From Thermoflexales bacterium (lineage in GTDB: Bacteria > Chloroflexota > Anaerolineae > B4-G1 > SLSP01), in NCBI GenBank assembly GCA_007130345.1, contig SLSP01000068.1, positions 1-9,938 of the forward strand: 9,938 nucleotides of DNA, written 5' to 3'. Positions 7,416 to 9,938 of the stretch are shown piece after piece; positions within the stretch are counted from its first letter, which is position 1; every line of letters begins with the position of its first letter. The notes below the pieces were generated by a model. It was not told the origin of the DNA and did no database searches. It was given only the letters and a program-made list of their open reading frames with translations. Made by a program: the position numbers and the translations under genes.

Positions 7416-7436
7416 GTTGTGCGTCAAACGTCAAAG
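7416..7436 (+). repeat. Second heptamer repeat cluster (GTCAAAC type)
   Basis: Three consecutive 7-bp units run from 7416 to 7436, including GTCAAAC at 7423-7429 and GTCAAAG at 7430-7436. The 13 bp at 7421-7433 match 917-929 exactly and in the same orientation. The two copies therefore bracket the giant gene, about 6.5 kb apart. Confidence 0.65.
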
Positions 7437-7447
7437 TAACTGTTCAG

Positions 7448-7546
7448 ATGAGTAGCCGACAACGAATTTTTGAACGGATAAATGAATGGGTCTGGCCTGA
7501 CGCGCGTCTTTCATCCCACCGAGACCTTACAGCAGCCGATGATTGA
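7448..7546 (+). CDS. Possible small ORF, 32 residues, unknown
   Basis: ATG at 7448 opens a 32-codon frame ending at TGA 7544-7546. The product begins MSSRQRIFERINEW and ends SSHRDLTAADD; it is charged, contains two Trp and could form a short amphipathic helix. There is no Shine-Dalgarno site, and the heptamer repeat lies 11 bp upstream. A 7-bp hairpin overlaps the stop codon. It lies upstream of the promoter of the ATPase gene, so it would need its own transcript. It may be a small protein, a remnant of a larger gene or chance. I do not recognise a family. Confidence 0.22.
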   Translation: MSSRQRIFERINEWVWPDARLSSHRDLTAADD

Positions 7547-7556
7547 AGCCATCGGC
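7535..7556. other. 7-bp hairpin before the ATPase promoter
   Basis: GCCGATG at 7535-7541 pairs exactly with CATCGGC at 7550-7556 across an 8-nt loop. It overlaps the stop codon of the possible small ORF and ends 11 bp before the -35 of the ATPase promoter. It has no T tract. It could be a weak terminator or an operator-like inverted repeat. Confidence 0.3.
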
Positions 7557-7567
7557 GTGGCAACCTG

Positions 7568-7595
7568 TTGAAAGTCTGCCGAATGCGCCTATAAT
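7568..7595 (+). promoter_or_regulatory. Sigma70-type promoter of the ATPase gene
   Basis: TTGAAA at 7568-7573 and a consensus TATAAT at 7590-7595 are separated by 16 bp. This is the best promoter match in the window. Transcription would start near 7602, leaving only about 15-28 nt before the candidate start codons. A second -10-like hexamer, TACAAT, lies at 7601-7606. Confidence 0.75.
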
Positions 7596-7617
7596 AGCGA
7601 TACAATGACGCACATGG

Positions 7618-9903
7618 ATGGTGATATTGATGCTCCTTGAGAATCCCTACCGCACCGGCAATCCCGTCGGCGAAGATGCTGCCTTCATCGGGCGGCAGGA
7701 TGTGCTGCGCGAGGTGGTGCGTGTCCTGCGGCAACCGGGGCAGAACGCGCTGACGTTGTTCGGGCAGCGGCGCATCGGTAAGACCTCGGTGCTGCAATAT
7801 CTGGCCGCGCACTTGCCAGACGAGGGCCAGTATTGCCCCGTCTATTTCGATTTGCAGGACAAGGCGCAGTGGCCGCTGGAGCGGCTGCTGCGTGAGTTGG
7901 CCCGCACCATCGCTCACGCCCTGGCGCAGCCCGCGCCGGATTTGGGCGACGATCCCCGCCAAGCCTTCCGCCAGACGTGGTTGCCCGCGCTGTTGGCCGA
8001 TGCCCTCCCCGCCGGACATTCGCTGGTCTTGCTATTCGATGAGTTCGACGTGCTGGCCGATCCCGGCGGCGGCAAAGCCATCAGCGATTTCTTCCCCTAT
8101 CTGCGCGAATTGCTGACCCTCGACCCGGCGCGCTTGCAGTTCGTCTTTGTGCTGGGGCGCAACATCGGCGATCTGGCAAATATCGCGCTCTCGGTGTTCA
8201 AGGGCATCCCCAACAAGCGGGTGTCCCTGCTCTCCCAAAAAGACACGTTCCAACTGGCGCGACTGTCCCAGGCCAACGGCACGCTGCAATGGCCGGATCA
8301 AGCCGCTCGGCGCGTGTGGGAACTGACCAGCGGGCATCCCTTCCTGACTCAGGCGCTCTGTTCCCAGGTGTGGGAGATTGCCCACGAGAACGCCGAGGAC
8401 GAACCATCGCCGGTCAGCGTGGAGATGGTGGAAGACGCCGTGCCGGATGCGCTGGATGCGGCGCGCAACACGCTGGAATGGCTGTGGGATGGCCTCGGCC
8501 CGGCGGAGCGCGTGGTCAGCGCGGCGTTGGCGCAGGCCGGCCCCCGCGTCGTGAGTGAGGGTGACCTGGAACACATCCTACGCGAGGCCGGGGTGCGCAT
8601 CGTGATCCGCGAGCTGCAAAACGCGCCCCAACTCCTGCAAGACTGGGATATTCTGGAAGCTGTGGACGGCGGCTATCGGTTCCGCGTGGAACTGCTGCGC
8701 CGCTGGATCGCCGATTACCGCCCTCTCAATCGCGTGCAGGATGAGCTTGACCGCATCCAGCCGCTTGCCGAAAATCTGTACCAGGCCGCGCACGGGATGT
8801 ATCGGAGCGGGGATATTCAGGGCGCGGAAGACTTGCTCCGGCGAGCGATAGGCGTCAATCCCAACCACATCCGCGCCAACTTGTTGCTGGCGGAAATTTT
8901 GATTGGCAATGCCCGATTAGACGAAGCCCGGACGCTGTTGGAAACGTGGCACGAGTTTGTGCCCGGCGAAGCCCGTCCGCGCCTGATCCAGGTCTATTTG
9001 CAACAAGCCGAGGCCGCCGCTGAAGCAGACGCTCAGTTGGAATTATACGAAGCCGTGTTGCGCCTGGATCCACAGCATCCCGAAGCCTTGCGCGGCAAGC
9101 GCGCCGTGTGGCAGGCGCACGCTTCTGCGGCCTTGAAACAGGAAGACTTCCAGGCCGCAGAAGCGGCGTTCAATCAAGCGGGTATGCCGGAGCAAGCCGC
9201 AGAAGTCGCGCGAGTGCAGAAGCGGCGCGAAGTAAGACGGTTAAAGCACAAAGTTGAAGGACTGAAAAACGACCAGGACTTTGACGCCGCGTATGAATTG
9301 GCGCAAAAAATAGCTCAAGATTATCCTGACGCCGAGGATTGGGATCCGTTGCTGGCCCGCCTGGAAGAGAAAAAGCGCCTGAATGGCTTGTATCAACAAG
9401 CGTTGGGCGCGCTGAAACAGCAGCAGTATGCCGATGCGCAACAATTTTTTGCCGAGGTCGTGCGCATTCAGCCGGATTATAAAGATGCCGCCCGCTATTT
9501 GCAGCAAGGAGTAGTAGGCGATGACCGGGAACGTGCGCGCGAAGCTTCGCCACCCAGATTCACAATACCCTCCCCTAAGAGTCTCTCGGTCTGGAATCCA
9601 CTCGATTACTTCCGCTTGTTGTGGTGGATATTGATAACGCCTGACAAACTCCTCACGCATCGGGATGCCTTTGGGAGATTTGCCGAACATTCGATTGGTA
9701 ATCGCTTGGCTTTTACACTGGCCGGGCTGCCCTTGCTTACGCCTGTGTTAGGATTGGGCCTAGACTTGATGCCGCGCACCACCAATGTCTGGGATGCTTT
9801 TCCCTATCTTTGGATAGCTGCTGGGATAGGATCGCTCTGGGGACTGTATGAACTCCTAGTACAGCGCGGCGGAAGTCCCTCCCCAGATAGAACTGCGGTA
9901 TAA
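7618..9903 (+). CDS. Membrane-anchored P-loop ATPase with winged helix and TPR-like repeats
   Basis: The product has 761 residues. Residues 8-250 are an AAA/STAND-like ATPase: Walker A FGQRRIGKTS at 48-57 (K55, T56), Walker B LVLLFDEFDVL at 136-146 (D141, E142), a FVLGRN strand at 177-182 and SGHPFLTQALC at 238-248, typical of the ATPase lid. Residues about 285-365 look like a winged helix. Residues about 380-630 are TPR-like helical repeats (RSGDIQGAEDLLRRAI near 396) with a charged stretch near 535-550. After a Pro-rich linker, residues 660-748 hold WNPLDYFRLLWWILIT and two hydrophobic segments (about 696-717 and 727-747), a C-terminal membrane anchor. Expected role: nucleotide-switched, TPR-based signalling or assembly at the inner face of the membrane; the partner is unknown. 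The interval starts at the first ATG after the promoter. ATG 7630, with GGTGAT just upstream, may be the true start and would cost four residues. The next gene follows after 30 bp. Confidence 0.92.
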   Translation: MVILMLLENPYRTGNPVGEDAAFIGRQDVLREVVRVLRQPGQNALTLFGQRRIGKTSVLQYLAAHLPDEGQYCPVYFDLQDKAQWPLERLLRELARTIAHALAQPAPDLGDDPRQAFRQTWLPALLADALPAGHSLVLLFDEFDVLADPGGGKAISDFFPYLRELLTLDPARLQFVFVLGRNIGDLANIALSVFKGIPNKRVSLLSQKDTFQLARLSQANGTLQWPDQAARRVWELTSGHPFLTQALCSQVWEIAHENAEDEPSPVSVEMVEDAVPDALDAARNTLEWLWDGLGPAERVVSAALAQAGPRVVSEGDLEHILREAGVRIVIRELQNAPQLLQDWDILEAVDGGYRFRVELLRRWIADYRPLNRVQDELDRIQPLAENLYQAAHGMYRSGDIQGAEDLLRRAIGVNPNHIRANLLLAEILIGNARLDEARTLLETWHEFVPGEARPRLIQVYLQQAEAAAEADAQLELYEAVLRLDPQHPEALRGKRAVWQAHASAALKQEDFQAAEAAFNQAGMPEQAAEVARVQKRREVRRLKHKVEGLKNDQDFDAAYELAQKIAQDYPDAEDWDPLLARLEEKKRLNGLYQQALGALKQQQYADAQQFFAEVVRIQPDYKDAARYLQQGVVGDDRERAREASPPRFTIPSPKSLSVWNPLDYFRLLWWILITPDKLLTHRDAFGRFAEHSIGNRLAFTLAGLPLLTPVLGLGLDLMPRTTNVWDAFPYLWIAAGIGSLWGLYELLVQRGGSPSPDRTAV

Positions 9904-9904
9904 T
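9899..9904 (+). promoter_or_regulatory. Possible -10 element overlapping the ATPase stop codon
   Basis: A perfect TATAAT covers the TAA of the ATPase gene and would start transcription about 23 nt before the next ATG. No acceptable -35 is seen 16-18 bp upstream, so this may be chance or an internal promoter for the downstream gene. Confidence 0.3.
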
Positions 9905-9920
9905 GCAACAGCATTTAGCT

Positions 9921-9927
9921 AAGGAGG
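9921..9927 (+). promoter_or_regulatory. Ribosome binding site of the downstream gene
   Basis: AAGGAGG with a 6-nt spacer before the ATG at 9934, the same form as the site of the giant gene. It marks a real gene start at the right edge. Confidence 0.85.
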
Positions 9928-9933
9928 CTTGCT

Positions 9934-9938
9934 ATGCC
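9934..9938 (+). CDS. Start of a further gene (only five bases in window)
   Basis: ATG at 9934-9936 follows a consensus ribosome site and the second codon begins CC (proline). Only the start is visible, so nothing can be said about the product. Same strand and a 30-bp gap suggest an operon with the ATPase gene, possibly with a secondary promoter at 9899. Confidence 0.75.

Noticed and set aside
7239..7439. 66-codon plus-strand ORF starting at GTG 7239
   Set aside because: No ribosome site, and it covers the control region of the giant gene and ends in the heptamer repeat.
7444..8574. Minus-strand ORFs at 7444-8019 and 8032-8574
   Set aside because: Both lie antisense to the clear Walker-motif ATPase; the first also crosses its promoter.
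2..9938. Complete defence or conflict system built from the two NTPase-type genes
   Set aside because: No nuclease, TIR, protease, reverse transcriptase or other effector domain is visible; the genes are on opposite strands, separated by a 6-kb surface-protein gene, and the gene after the ATPase is not in the window.

Overview
The window is high-GC DNA, with A/T-rich patches only between genes. It most likely comes from a filamentous or otherwise complex bacterium of the Chloroflexota (Anaerolineae or Caldilineae type). This is inferred from three things: a giant secreted DUF11 protein carrying an IYLPLI-type motif that I associate with exported Chloroflexota proteins, NTPase/APAF-type signalling proteins on both sides, and sigma70-like promoters with strong AAGGAGG ribosome sites. 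No phylogenetic marker is present, so the assignment is moderate. I saw no tRNA, rRNA, CRISPR array or insertion sequence.

Layout. (1) 2-868, minus: the first 289 codons of a STAND/APAF-1-like helical-repeat protein that runs off the left edge. Its start lies in the window, and it lacks the NTPase domain that normally precedes this region. (2) 869-1161: a spacer with heptamer repeats in inverted arrangement, small hairpins, a candidate promoter for gene 1 and a 12-bp hairpin closing gene 3. (3) 1162-7215, minus: a 2017-residue exported protein made of signal peptide, right-handed beta-helix, Ig-like domain, a long string of DUF11-type modules (one pair a recent 351-bp tandem duplication, three a variant with a helical insert) and a C-terminal seven-bladed YVTN/NHL-type propeller. 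(4) 7216-7617: a divergent control region with one clear plus-strand promoter, a weaker minus-strand one, another copy of the heptamer repeat and a possible 32-codon ORF. (5) 7618-9903, plus: a 761-residue P-loop ATPase with winged helix, TPR-like helical repeats and a C-terminal membrane anchor. (6) 9934 onward, plus: the start of a further gene, 30 bp downstream with its own strong ribosome site.

How the parts may work together. The giant protein is probably a cell-surface or matrix protein. The ATPase looks like a membrane-tethered STAND-type or AAA-type signalling ATPase with a TPR scaffold, and it may form an operon with the gene after it. The left gene has the helical part of a STAND protein without its motor. 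No sequence evidence links the three functionally. The similar elements upstream of the two minus-strand genes, and the shared heptamer repeats, are the only physical hints. I found no convincing evidence of a complete new defence or signalling system. The most unusual content is the module architecture of the giant protein.
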